Below, piece after piece: positions 9,547 to 20,468 of a stretch of 21,174 bases of DNA. Position numbers and translations under genes: made by a program. The DNA is taken from contig NW_003151257.1 in NCBI RefSeq assembly GCF_000003605.2, forward strand, positions 380,023-401,196, written 5' to 3'. A model generated the notes under the pieces. It did not search any database and was not told the origin of the DNA. It was given only the letters and a program-made list of their open reading frames with translations. Within the stretch, counting starts at the first letter, position 1; each line of letters begins with the position of its first letter. The DNA comes from Saccoglossus kowalevskii (lineage: Eukaryota; Hemichordata; Enteropneusta; Harrimaniidae).

Positions 9547-9705
9547 TGGAATACTTTATTTCACTAGGAATTTTTCTATCATTAGTATTTTTAGTGTTTA
9601 GCGAACTATTATTATTAAAAATCAGTGAAAAAATGTCACATACATCAACCTAATTTTACGGTTTTCAGCGAGACTGAATTGCAGCTAAAATAATGCAATT
9701 CAAAC
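9547..9705 (+). mobile_element. Family B element, degenerate copy B3
   Basis: The start TGGAATACTTTATTTCACTA matches the B1 terminus. Inside, AAAATCAGTGAAAAAATG and GTTTTCAGCGAGACTGAATT follow the order and orientation of B1. The terminal CACAG is not preserved on the right, and the middle is shortened. Confidence 0.65.
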
Positions 9706-11458
9706 TACCCGGCGGTATTACCGTAGGAATTACATAATAATCGTTATATGTGATGCTCAATTGTAATTACAAATGACAGTTAGCAATTTGACTGAGATCA
9801 AGTTGTCTCTCATGTTGGAAGTGGTTACATTTGTCATCGGTGATAAATGTACGCAGAGTTAACTATTTTGTTGTACGTGCTATACACACATGTACAAGCA
9901 TGCCTAGATGATTCGTAAAACCGCCAAACAATTACGAAATTCATCAAACGACATTTTGAAGTCTTAGGTTATTGGAGATTATAATTGGATACACCGAACT
10001 ACCAACTTTGGTGCACTACCTGACCTGACATTATAGACGTGAATATCAAAATGCCGATGAGGAAGAGATATTTCATGTTATACGGGCAATCCCGACAGCT
10101 TTGAATCAATATTACGATAATGAATATTGTGACGGTAATCAACATACACTTATTTCGACTGAAACTGACAACTAATTCAGCATTGTCATCATTCATATTA
10201 TCAATTCCGTGCTGTATTCGTAACTATATTTGCTCAATTGTCAAATAATAAACGATTCTATAATAGCAAGGTGCTTATAGATGTACATTTACCTCGTATA
10301 TTGCCAGCATAAATATTTATGAATAATTTTCATAATTAAGATTATTTTCGTTGTTATTTAGTTTGCTTTTAACCGAATGTAAACATTGCATACAGCCACA
10401 ATATTTTTAAGGTTTATGTTTCAAAAGCACGGGAAGAACATCATTTTTCCCATTAAAAACATTTTTATTAATTTTACTAATCTCATTGCTAATTTTTGAC
10501 CAAATGGGAAAAAATTTCAAGGTCTTGATCACATTTTTTTTATTAAAAAGAATATGAAACAAAATGTTTTCATTAATCTCCATTAATCTGTGTGCTCCTA
10601 GATTTGATCATGGGGAACAATGAGACATTATTTAACTTTTGCAAATATCTTTATGGGGAAAGCCTCAAAAAATTCATAGCAACACAAGAAAGTCGGTGTA
10701 CCAGTAATACATTATTAAACATTAAGTTCAAAACGCTTTACATCAAAGTGTTCGATAGAAATGTCATGATGATGTTATGTTCGTTTATACCTAGTTTGAA
10801 CTTGTTCTGCATTATGACTGTAATTATTAACAAGAATAACATCAATTTTCAAAATGTCTTGATAATAAAATAACATAGCGTAATTATTACAACCTTTTCC
10901 ATTGAGAATCTAAACATTAAATAACGAATAATAATTCTGGATGGATACAAACTAATAATTTACTCGCTACCTGTTATGATCCTTTCCTTGCAGGGCAATA
11001 GTAAAAGCTCTGAAAAGCTCTGTATGGAAAATGCTGGCTTAATTTCATACAAGAACAATTCTAGAATAGACATATGATACAAATTTACCCTGGATATGTA
11101 TCAATAGGAATGATTTCATAAAAGCGTAAAGTCCTAGATTTTGTTGTTCCATACGTGTGTCTGAAAACACACAGAAGAATATGTATGATTTAAAACTAAA
11201 AATACTGTTTTGGCCACACTTCCAAAATAGTATGATGTGCAATGAAATAAGTATAGTTACCGGTAACACACGGGAGTTCTGGGGTGCTGTGAGAATGAAA
11301 AATCAGCTGCTGTTGTGTTGTGCTATTATAATGACCTAATGTGTTTTGAATTACAAAACAATACAGACCGACAAAATTATTGTTTACATTATTACATAAA
11401 TAATCATCCAGGGTCTAAACAAATATGAACTATATAGAAATGTTAAAAATATGTTACA
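9706..11458. other. Unannotated AT-rich DNA, about 1.75 kb
   Basis: No gene is supported. A perfect 12-bp palindrome GTTACCGGTAAC lies at 11256-11267, and GGCGGTATTACCG (about 9721-9733) is a small hairpin. The 93-codon frame at 10592-10873 has no recognisable domain and starts in AT-rich sequence, so I treat it as chance. Confidence 0.5.
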
Positions 11459-11670
11459 TACTGTAAAAGAAATCACTGGGTTTTAATTTTGCTTATTTCG
11501 CTGACTGGAAAAACGCGTTAAATTAAAACCCAGTGAATATGTAAAATTTAGCATAGAACAGATTATATAAATGAAAAAAAAAATGTGAATTTAAAAACCA
11601 CTGAATATGCCTGAAATGGTAAATCAGCAAAATTTACCCCCCCCCAGTGAAAATTAGTCATTTTACAGTA
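11459..11670 (+). mobile_element. Family A miniature element, copy A2 (208 bp)
   Basis: The element is 11461-11668, starting CTGTAAAAG and ending TTTTACAG, flanked by TA at 11459-11460 and 11669-11670. It is the same length as A1 and closely similar through most of it, including GCTTATTTCGCTGACTGGAA and GTAAAATTTAGCATAGAACA. Differences include a run of nine C at about 11637-11645 where A1 has AAACCC, and a run of A at about 11574-11582. The internal hairpin is kept but slightly mismatched. Confidence 0.88.
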
Positions 11671-12150
11671 TATTCTTCTTTCAAGCAAATTTGCACAATT
11701 TCATGTATTGGTTGATTTTTAATCATATAAATATAATTTTTCTTGATTACAAGTCATGATAACAATTTGGGATAAAAAAAATATGGAAAAAATTGATATT
11801 TTTACTTCAAGTTGATGACGACACACAAAAGGTTTAGCAATTTATTGGTGAAAAACGTTTTTTTTTTTTTTTATAGCTAAGATAAGTTCATCAAGACTTA
11901 TTAAAACTTCAAATGCATGCAAAATGAATTGATTGGTTACACCCTTCATCCTATGTAAGTTTTCCTAATCATCCGCCATTGACGATAATCAATTAATGCG
12001 TATGAGCTTTTTAGTTTCCAGCTGCGAAGGAAACCAAACACCTGAACCGTCACAACATTTGATGAATTAAACATTGCAGAGCCTGTCGCAGACTGATCAA
12101 TAATATTTGATCGACTGGGCAATTGCTTGCTGGTGACTCGTTTTAATAAT
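11671..12150. other. Unannotated DNA with a T15 run
   Basis: A run of 15 T lies at 11858-11872. The part from about 11970 to 12150 is less AT-rich than its surroundings and leads straight into an AATAATAAAG plus (ATC)n end, so it may be the 3' part of an unrecognised retroelement. Confidence 0.4.
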
Positions 12151-12182
12151 AAAGTCATCATCATCATCACCATCATCATCAG
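12151..12182. repeat. (ATC)n microsatellite, possible retroelement tail
   Basis: After AATAATAAAG come about nine TCA/ATC units with one interruption (CACCATC). Short-unit tails after an AATAAA-like word are typical of some non-LTR retrotransposon 3' ends. No target-site duplication was found, so the tail reading is weak. Confidence 0.7.
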
Positions 12183-13910
12183 TACCAGGGAGAAGAGTAT
12201 TATCCCTGATTGTCATAATATTGACAATGTAAACACAGGGGACACATGCTGGCAATTACCAGTAGCCTAACTGTAAGGTCAGGCATTTCTCAGCACACTA
12301 AAAACTACTCTGTCCCGTCTGTCAATAAACTCCAGAGTTCTCATGTCGCTGTTGTTTTAATAACAGACAGAGTCTCTGCTGTTCGACTAGGTGGCATATT
12401 TCACAAGGCACTTTCATTGAAATAATAAACTATAGGAAAAGCATCTGCATGGATGCTGTAACAGTCGCTCTCCCCCATCTGGATTTGGCTTATAAGGCTA
12501 CTGGGAAGCTTTTATTAAAACAATGATGTATTAGCGTAAAGCTAATAAATTCCCGCCACCAGAAATCAAATACACAAATTTAATAAATTGGATATTGTAG
12601 GGTCAAGCTATAACTAACAGGGGAGTCATAATATATGAGTGCGAATCTAAGAATTTACTAGCACAGGCAATCTCATTTGCATACAGGATCAGCATTGGTT
12701 GAATATATACAAGTCTATAGTTTAGTTTAGTTTTTTCAGTTATGAATACATTCATGTTTTCAGAATCACATTCATACATTGTCCAAATTACCAAATAAGT
12801 TATATTTTCCTGTCACATTGGATGTTGTCAGTCAGTGGTGTCAACATGTCAAGCTGTTTGCAATGACCAATAAGATTAGGTATAAGAGCATTAATAATAT
12901 GTAGTATGGAGATATCGAACATTACGATTTCATGACTGTACCCCATAGAAGTGTCGAGTAGTGGATAAATAGACGCTATCTGGAACATGCTGATTCGATC
13001 ATCACCATACCACGGCAGACACGATTGCTATCACAATTATCACACTTTACATATTTTGCATTTCTGCGCAGAACGTCTCCACACACAAACTCTCGCATAC
13101 ATGATAGTGCAGACACACACACTCCCAATCATGAAAACAATTTTATACATTCAAGGATGGAACATTTCTCGAGAACAGTGTCCTATATATGTGTACCATC
13201 GCACAAATCACAATAATTGGGTCGTGAAAATCGATGTACGTCATTTGAAATGTTAAAGTGAAAAATATGAAATAAACAACGCCCCAAGGATGTGTTATTT
13301 GGATCGTACTGTCTTTCTAGTATTACTTAAAGGACCTGATTTGACCTTTAACCTTATCATAGCGAATTGACTTTCTGTCATTACAATAATGTTTCATACC
13401 TCAAACGTTATTGAATATAGGAAATCAATATTATTGATTATTCGAAATACAAGAGTTCATAGTTTGAAATGTTTTTTTCTGAAATCAATTAAGGATATAA
13501 TTTTGTTCAGAAATTTCCTGAAATTGTCGTGACAACTGCTTGAAAATCATTGAGACAAATTTTGAATCCCCAAACTATATTTTTTAGTTTAGTAAAGAAA
13601 GTTTTTTATAATTCATCGTTATTGCTGTACAATGATGGAGCCTTAGTTGTAGTAAGAATCGTTTGTGTGTTACAGTACTGTATTTTGAGAAAACAAACTC
13701 AATATTATTCGAAATTGCTATTTCAATTTGCTTACTTTTTTTCTCCCTTTATGAAATCATGAAAACAGTATCACATTAGTCATGTTAAATTATTTGTTCA
13801 CCTTACATTGTATGTCATTAGTCAACAATTTCTGATATGGCATAATGTCTACTACTATATTAACCAATGGTATATACTACAAAATGTCGGTCATTTACTA
13901 AAATACAAAC
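12183..13910. other. Unannotated AT-rich DNA, about 1.7 kb
   Basis: No gene is supported. The 89-codon frame at 12987-13256 and the 62- to 63-codon minus-strand frames before it have no domain I recognise. A (TTTAG)-like run sits near 12720. Confidence 0.5.
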
Positions 13911-13940
13911 AATCAATCAATCAAGATCAATCAATCAATC
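13911..13940. repeat. (AATC)n tetranucleotide microsatellite
   Basis: Seven AATC-type units run with one interruption, AAGATC, in the middle. Confidence 0.92.
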
Positions 13941-15540
13941 GTCTTTGAAAAAAAAAATGCTTTTTTAAAAGTCAACTCTAATTGTAATGGATAATTTTCT
14001 GTATTTTCATCCATAAGTCAGCTTATACCTTAATAAGCCAAAAAAAAATAAAAAAATTTGTATCACCATGGAAACGAGATTGAATACTGCGATTTTTTTG
14101 ATTTTCTTGTTGTCACTTATTTGACCTTACCTTTTTGTACAGCAACAAACTCAAAAATGTACGCAGTGCTGTGACATTTCCTGCTAATGCTAGTACGTGT
14201 ACAGAACCACCTTAAAGAGCAGCGATCGCAATTTGTTCTCAATATGTACATACACGTGAAGGGTGAGTTGAGAGTTTGTCAATATTACTTGTTTTAACAA
14301 TAACATTTTACGGTTGGCATGGAAATATACCCCAAAGCAATATATATATATACTGCAGTATACCATCAAAGTGGGGTACGTCGGGGAGGGGGGTACGTCA
14401 TTCATGAATATATCCACCACGGCACGTTTGATATTACAGTAGCAAACATTCTATTGACTGGAGTGATTGACGCACAATGACGTCAAATACTGAATTCACA
14501 TGATTTCAAGTTTTGGAATAACGAACCCTGCCCAAGGCATGAAATCTTTCTGATGTAAATTACTGGGAAATCACATGACAACCGGAGTTTTGAATTATAC
14601 TGACGCTGTTATAATCTTTTGTCATAAGGACAGACGCACAATATACTTCTAAGGTTTATCTGTTTTTTTTTCGTTTTCTTCTTTTTTTTTTAAATCGCTT
14701 ATCTTCCAATTTTAGAAATAAGTTTGTCAAAAAATAAAAAAAAACGTATTGAGATACAGACAAAAACAACATACAATCGCTAAAATAATAGGATATGCCA
14801 ATGCAACCGACAGACTTTAAAATAATGAGATGTATAAGCGAATGCAACTTCGGTTTGCTAAAATATTTAGATGCAAGCCGATATAAATTAGAATCTATGA
14901 AAGATTGAGTGTGTCTTTTATCACACTGTAGCTAATTGTCAATGCATGAAATTTGCACAATAAAAAATAACACCTGTACTCGTACCATTTCTTCAAGTTA
15001 CTGTACTAATGTAGTGCTCATATGTGAAGCGAAACGAGACGTTTCACCCAGAGCTAATTACTATTAACCTATTGTTGGATAACACCTGTTAATAGATTAA
15101 TTGTACTACATGTACCCCAGGTAGTCCTAGTCCGGGTTAGTTTTATAGCGTGGAATCGCAGTGCATGTCTCAACCCAGATTTGTGTGTTCAACCACTACC
15201 CCGGTACTTGACATACAGGTGGAGAGGATTTAAGGTTTGAATGGTGACCTAACGGCATGTCAATAAGGAGTGCAAAAGTGTGAAAGCAGAGCAAAATATA
15301 AACCACTGTGATGCACAATACAGAATGCAAATGTAAACGAACTGATAAGAAACTCCCAAAAAAGCTATCCAGCATTATGTTTCTCAGCACGTGTTAAGGT
15401 TTATAAATGTACATATACCTTGTATACCGTAAACAAGCAATCTGTCGGCTGAGATAGCTCCACTGTTAGCAATGCACATTTCAATTAGAGAACAGAAGAT
15501 ATCATCATGAAATGAACAAACCTAAGAGAGGTCTACCCAA
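13941..15540. other. Unannotated DNA with CRE-like sites and nested hairpins
   Basis: No gene is supported. GGGGTACGTC is directly repeated at 14373-14382 and 14390-14399, and a consensus TGACGTCA lies at 14478-14485. A small hairpin, GAAACG-AGA-CGTTTC, occurs near 15030-15045. An inverted repeat with a 2-nt bulge pairs 15056-15068 with 15088-15102. T-rich tracts lie at 14661-14692. Confidence 0.5.
14478..14485. promoter_or_regulatory. Consensus CRE word TGACGTCA
   Basis: TGACGTCA is the palindromic binding consensus of CREB/ATF factors. Two TACGTC words lie about 80-100 bp upstream, and a TGACG just before it at about 14468. Whether any of this is functional cannot be told from sequence alone. 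Confidence 0.3.
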
Positions 15541-15682
15541 GATACATATACACCAAGTATCAAAGCATTCAGGCTTGTAGTTTTCAAGAAGAAGTAGAAA
15601 AAGTAAAACATTGACACGGACGACGACGGACAATCACTCATATGATAAGCTCAGCTCGACAAAGTCGAGAGCGGGGCTAAAA
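15541..15682 (+). mobile_element. Dispersed-repeat 3' end with GACGGACGACGG-like run and terminal hairpin
   Basis: The order ACCAAGTATCAAAGCATTCA, GTAGTTTTCAAGAAGAAGT, ACACGGACGACGACGGACAA, then ATAAGCTCAGCTCGACAAAG, a TCGAGAGC half and GGGGCTAAAAAC looks like the end of a repeat family I recall from bivalve genomes. CTCGAC and GTCGAG form a perfect stem around AAA. The upstream limit is uncertain. No coding part was seen. Confidence 0.5.
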
Positions 15683-15981
15683 ACTGGTGTGATATATGCG
15701 AAAGAGATTCACCTTTAGAATCAAACGAATTCCAAGATGATCACAAAACTGCCAGACAAACGTACATATCCACTACTACAAGATAATACAAATCAGTGAG
15801 TCTGGGTGGGTTGTTTTGCTTGATTCCTCACTCATTTCAAAAGTGTGTATTTCAGGCATTTTGCATTTTTGAATTAATCTTGCTTATTCATATCTTCAAT
15901 TGAAACATATTTGTCAAAGTGGCCTAGTCTTTATAAATGTTTGTTATTACACGTACCTAACAACCAAGCTTCGTTGATATT

Positions 15982-15984
<3 letters not shown>
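15683..15984. other. Unannotated AT-rich DNA
   Basis: Nothing supported here. Confidence 0.5.

Positions 15985-16012
<28 letters not shown>
15985..16012. repeat. (TA)14 microsatellite
   Basis: Fourteen uninterrupted TA units are followed by TGCAAATTAG. ATGCAAAT, the octamer word, overlaps the right end. Confidence 0.97.
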
Positions 16013-16016
<4 letters not shown>

Positions 16017-16471
16017 AATTAGTCTAATATTCTAGTGTTGTTTCTTCATACACATCGGGATCCACTCAAGTTCAATTCTGCTTTCAGCTCTCAAACGTAG
16101 TCTGTTCTAAATTTATTTAATGTAAAAAATGAAAATAATGAACAACACGAATACCAAATCTCTCTATTTATAAATATACATATGCAAAGATTATGATTAT
16201 TTTGGTAAAACTTTTGTTTTTTTTCATTCAACATCTTCAAAACTACATTGTAATAATTTTTTCCGCAAAATAGAGGCTATATGTATGCCGAGATTGCGAA
16301 AGAAAATCAATTCTGACCGTGACCAATCACGTTCAGATATACTAAAAAAGTAGGTAGATTCACATTATACACACGTTAATGTAAAACACTATTCACAAAT
16401 AAATTCAACAAAAAGCCCACCACATTAGATTCAATTTGTGTAATTCTGATGGTGGAGATTTATTTCAACAT
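16013..16471. other. Unannotated AT-rich DNA
   Basis: Nothing supported here. Confidence 0.5.
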
Positions 16472-16598
16472 TAATGAATCGCCCACAGCGTCATATAGGA
16501 TTTAGAGAAGGGTTTAGACGTGATAATGTGTTTGGCTTTGCCTCACACATCATCTTAGTCTTCTCTTCATTCAATACGGCATTGTGGGAGATTCATTA
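16472..16598. mobile_element. 127-bp snapback palindrome, candidate miniature element
   Basis: TAATGAATCGCCCACA (16472-16487) pairs with TGTGGGAGATTCATTA (16583-16598) with one mismatch. Pairing then continues inward through most of the segment: GAGAAG on the left with CTTCTC on the right, and AATGTGT with ACACATC around a loop of about a dozen bases (TTGGCTTTGCCT). The outermost bases are TA on each side, so a TA target duplication is possible. It codes for nothing. It could be a foldback miniature transposon or a hairpin RNA source. No other copy was seen in the window. Confidence 0.7.
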
Positions 16599-17266
16599 CG
16601 GTTTAAGTAACACAGAAAATATATATCCTCAATAACAAATATATATATATAATACTTAAATATAAACATTGCAGTATACACGATGATAGAGTATGACAAC
16701 TCTTTTTTCTATTCTTTCATTGACTTGCTCGACTGCCTTTCTGCATCAATGAATGAATATATTGACATTATGACAATAATTTTTATACAGCTCCAGTTTG
16801 AAATATTTGTGTATTCATATTAAATTAATTAATTAAAGAAATAAAATCAGACACATTGTTGGCAATGTGACTAAAAGCTATTGAAAAAAGTTATTCTATA
16901 TAAAGTGACAAGGAGAAAAAAATTACACCAGAAGAAAAAAAAGGAGCTGTCTCCAATTACTATCAAAACGTAAATTTTTCGTTTGAGGACTGAGACAGGA
17001 AGAAGTTGTACCATGATAAATGCTGAAACGGAAAACAAGACAAAATTGCAGTCAATCAAACAGTCAAAAACGATCATCCATCAATGACATAGACACCGCA
17101 AACATATGCTGTATTATTCCTTATTTTTTCAACAATGGAATAATGAGCCAAAATAAACATACAGGATAAAATAATTTGGATGTTCCTGTTATAAATGTAC
17201 AAAAAGTACCTACAATGTGCACAGCTGGAAATGGATTTTGCTCATTTCAAAAATTTATTTTCCAGC
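16599..17266. other. Unannotated AT-rich DNA
   Basis: Contains short TA and TTAA runs (about 16640-16650 and 16822-16836). No gene is supported; the 68-codon minus-strand frame has a run of phenylalanines typical of A-rich noise. Confidence 0.5.
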
Positions 17267-17470
17267 TACCTTTATTTTTGCTTGGAATTTATTTTTGCTA
17301 TTTTCACTGAAGGAATGATTCCGTGAAAATTAAATTCAGCGAATATACTTTTTTTCATATATTTCACATTCAACTCATCAAAAAATTAGTGAAAATAAAT
17401 TCCAAACAAAACACCCAAAATGCCTTTTCAGCGAAAATGAATTCCAGCTAAAATAAAGTATTTCACAGTA
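17267..17470 (+). mobile_element. Family B element, copy B4
   Basis: It follows B1 closely from CTTTATTTTTGCTTGGAATT to GTATTTCACAG, with TA at 17469-17470. Shared internal words include GATTCCGTGAAAAT, TTCACATTCAACTCATC and GCCTTTTCAGCGAAAATGAA. The outer left end (CTGTGGAATA) is missing and replaced by CCAGCTAC, so the copy is truncated or mutated there. Confidence 0.85.
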
Positions 17471-17667
17471 TTTGCATCGTTTTGATCCTAAATATATGCC
17501 ATGTTACAAGACATATCCCCACGAGTATGTCTATTTGGTCTCACAACTTTTTTGGCGACTTACTGGTACATAGATATGTACACAAATATACACAAAAAAA
17601 AATTGCCCTTTTAAATCTGTACATACAGCAATACGCTTTTTGATACGTCTTTCAATCTTAATTTCTT

Positions 17668-17821
17668 AAACTGTGAAGAACTTTAATTTATTCAAAATCC
17701 AGTGAAAATACATTTTACAAATATTTTACATTCAACTCAGTGAAAATAAACTTCATACAAAATGGCCAATATGTCTTTGCAGCGAAAATTAATTCAAACG
17801 AAAATAAAGTATTTCAAAGTA
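17668..17821 (+). mobile_element. Family B element, internally deleted copy B5
   Basis: It starts near CTGTGAAGAACTTTAATTT (17671) and ends AATAAAGTATTTCAAAG (17819), then TA. It matches B1 at AATCCAGTGAAAATA, CAGTGAAAATAAACTTCATA and TTTGCAGCGAAAATTAATTC. About 50 bp of the left half is missing. It lies only about 200 bp from B4, in the same orientation. Confidence 0.78.
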
Positions 17822-20442
17822 TGTGTGTTTTTTTGGAAGGAAGGGAATTCTATATTAAAAAATTAAAAAAATACATTTGTTGGGTTTCTAAGAAGTTTTG
17901 AGGTCATCTCTCAAATTTAATCCAATGTCAAGGCTTAAAGTAGGTAGCTGACGCCTAAAACCATACACACGTACCTACTACAAAATGTACAAGCACTTGA
18001 AAATCATAAGTGGAATGCCAGCACTTATCTTCGCATCATCACCATGTCCTAGTTGGAGAAACAGACCCTGGTGGGATAATATAGTTTATTGCTTATTAAC
18101 CGGCCATTCAATGTATTATTAATAATTATAAACGTTATTAATACAAGGGTCTAGTACTGTATCACAGGGCTGTGAAAATAGGTCCTTGTGACAAAAATGA
18201 CACAAGAGAATATAAATTCAAGCTATATAATTAATATTGTAGTCAGTATCTTATATTTCTAGAACAAGTACATCATAGAGCATGAACATGTATGTGTCAG
18301 GCAAATAGCAATTACCATTATAGCTATTCCAATCACCATCATCACACCCCAGAGACAGCAAAGCTGTATAAACGGAGCAAATCTGCCATTATTGGTCGGT
18401 GTTTTCACGAATGTTTAACACAGACTTTCCCCTATTCACAGCAGTAATTATTCAATTTATATTTTTTTTAAAGCACATACAAAATAAGAATCTTAGGTGA
18501 AAATAACAATAGGGAGGGAGGGAGGATTTACGGAAATAAGCCAAATGTTGGATTACAAACCTAGCTTTCTTTTATAAACTGCATTTTAAACATCAACAAT
18601 CAAGCGAAAATGGAACCTTTCAATATACGCGTACTTTTACAAAATAGTATAATAGTATGTATAATAGTTCGCTATTAATAAAATTTAATGCTGATAATAT
18701 AGATATTGACACATAAATATTAATTACAAAACATTTTGCAGCACTGCAGGTGCTAATGATCGGTTTTAACACCAATATATCAAAATCGTTAATGTCGCAA
18801 GTTTACTGTAATAACGTTTTATTTTGAGAATAAGCTCATATAAAAAAGCAAAACAGAAAAAGAAATAAATACTGAAAATAAAAATAATATTACAGCAATT
18901 GCATTATAGGTTTTTTGAAAAAAAATTATTCCAACAAAATCTATGTATAGACCGATTTAATATTATTTTACTTTGATGTTTTGTACATTATGTAAAATGA
19001 ATGGTGTTGACATGATACCAACACTGCCATGCAGTATTGAACAAAACTGAAACAATTCAACCATTTTGAATCAGAACTTGACATGACGATGTTAGATTTA
19101 AAATGGAATAGGGTCATGAAACAGACGCGTGACATGATTTATTTTGCTTTACATTGTTCAATACAGAGGTGGAGCCTTGAAACAGCATTCATTAAATCAA
19201 AATGGCCGCCAGCCAGCCAGTCATTTTGTGAATCGGAACTGAAAACAACAAAAAGATGGACATCACGTTCTCATTATGTCCTATAGTTGAATGTACCACG
19301 TTTTTGTTTTTCAATATTTCTTCTTCAACTTAACAATGAAAATAACTTTTTGTTGAAGTCAAACTGTCATAAGAGGTGAAAATATGAAAACTATCAAGCA
19401 TTATTATTCAGTCTTTATTTTAGTCATCTTATATATGCATATGTACACACATGAACGATTTTTTTATAAAAAAAAATTTTTTTTTATCAATAATTGACAA
19501 TATATTGTAGCGATGTCTACTATAAAATGTAACTTAAATTTAGAGCTATATTTTATTCCATATTGTGGTTATAGGAAATTCAGGTTTCTACTTTGCCTCA
19601 TCTGTTTCGACTGGTTAAAGAAAACTAGCTAGATTTCACTGGAAAAAACTTTACCGAAGAGGACATCAAACCAGCCCATTGGTTATACTGTAGTCAGATA
19701 TTCTTTTCATGATGAAAACTATGGGATGCAAATATCAATATTGTTGTCTTAAAGTTCAGCTGTGGGGTAAATATTGTAAAAAGTGATATCATTTTTCACA
19801 ATACAGTCCAAATCAAGTACACTTGTTCTTGACAGATCTCATTGAAGTCTGTTTTCTTTTTATTAAATCTAATATCAAATATCAAACCTAGAAGCAGTTA
19901 AAAAAAAAAGTCCAGGGTAGCATTGCTTGACCTAGGGTCTGACCGGAAACACCCAATTTATTAATAGACATGTCAGAGATGAAGCTCTCACTAGAATCAA
20001 TTGACACAAAACTGCTGACTAAAGGAGCCATTTTAAATCCATCTGCAAAACAAATCGATGTGAAACAAGGTCCAATATAATCTACTATTTGTTTTTATTT
20101 TAAACACAATCCATTCATACGTGATCAAAATCCAATTCTAGAATGAAAGAAATAATAAATTTTGAAGATTTTTTAACACAAGGCGCCATTTGTCATAAAC
20201 ACATAATAATAATTATGAAAAAAAATTATGATTATATTATTATTATCATTAAAATCATTTTGCTTCAAATTCTACTGTACCAACATATACTCAATAGGTG
20301 GTATTCATGTTACAGGGCAGATAATAAATTTATTGGTCTGAAGTCAGGATTAATAATTACATTGTCTTAAAACATTAAAGAATATAGAAATCAAACAATT
20401 ACACCATGCACTCACTACCAAACTGCTAATAAATACCCAATG
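17822..20442. other. Unannotated AT-rich DNA, about 2.6 kb
   Basis: No gene is supported; the frames of 67 and 75 codons have no domain I know. Structures seen are GGGAGGGAGGGAGG at 18512-18525, a 22-bp palindrome of nine A and nine T at 19466-19487, and an imperfect 32-bp palindrome at 19772-19803. Confidence 0.5.
19466..19487. repeat. Perfect A9T9 palindrome
   Basis: AT, nine A, nine T, AT: a 22-bp perfect palindrome that could extrude as a hairpin or act as a rigid A-tract. Confidence 0.95.
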
Positions 20443-20468
20443 TTGTGTGTGTGTGTGGGGGGGGGGGG
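20443..20468. repeat. (GT)n followed by a run of 12 G
   Basis: About seven GT units run directly into twelve G (20457-20468). It is one of the few long G runs in the window. Confidence 0.95.

Noticed and set aside
10592..10873. 93-codon plus-strand frame as a small gene
   Set aside because: No recognisable domain, AT-driven composition, and a length expected by chance in this AT-rich DNA.
11946..12179. 77-codon minus-strand frame starting MMMVMMMM
   Set aside because: The start is the translated (ATC)n microsatellite; the rest has no domain I recognise.
12987..13256. 89-codon plus-strand frame as a histidine-rich protein
   Set aside because: The histidines come from CA-rich DNA; there is no ordered metal-binding spacing, and an overlapping frame is equally open.
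14373..14399. G-quadruplex
   Set aside because: There are only three separated G runs (4, 4 and 6), with no fourth run of three at a suitable distance.
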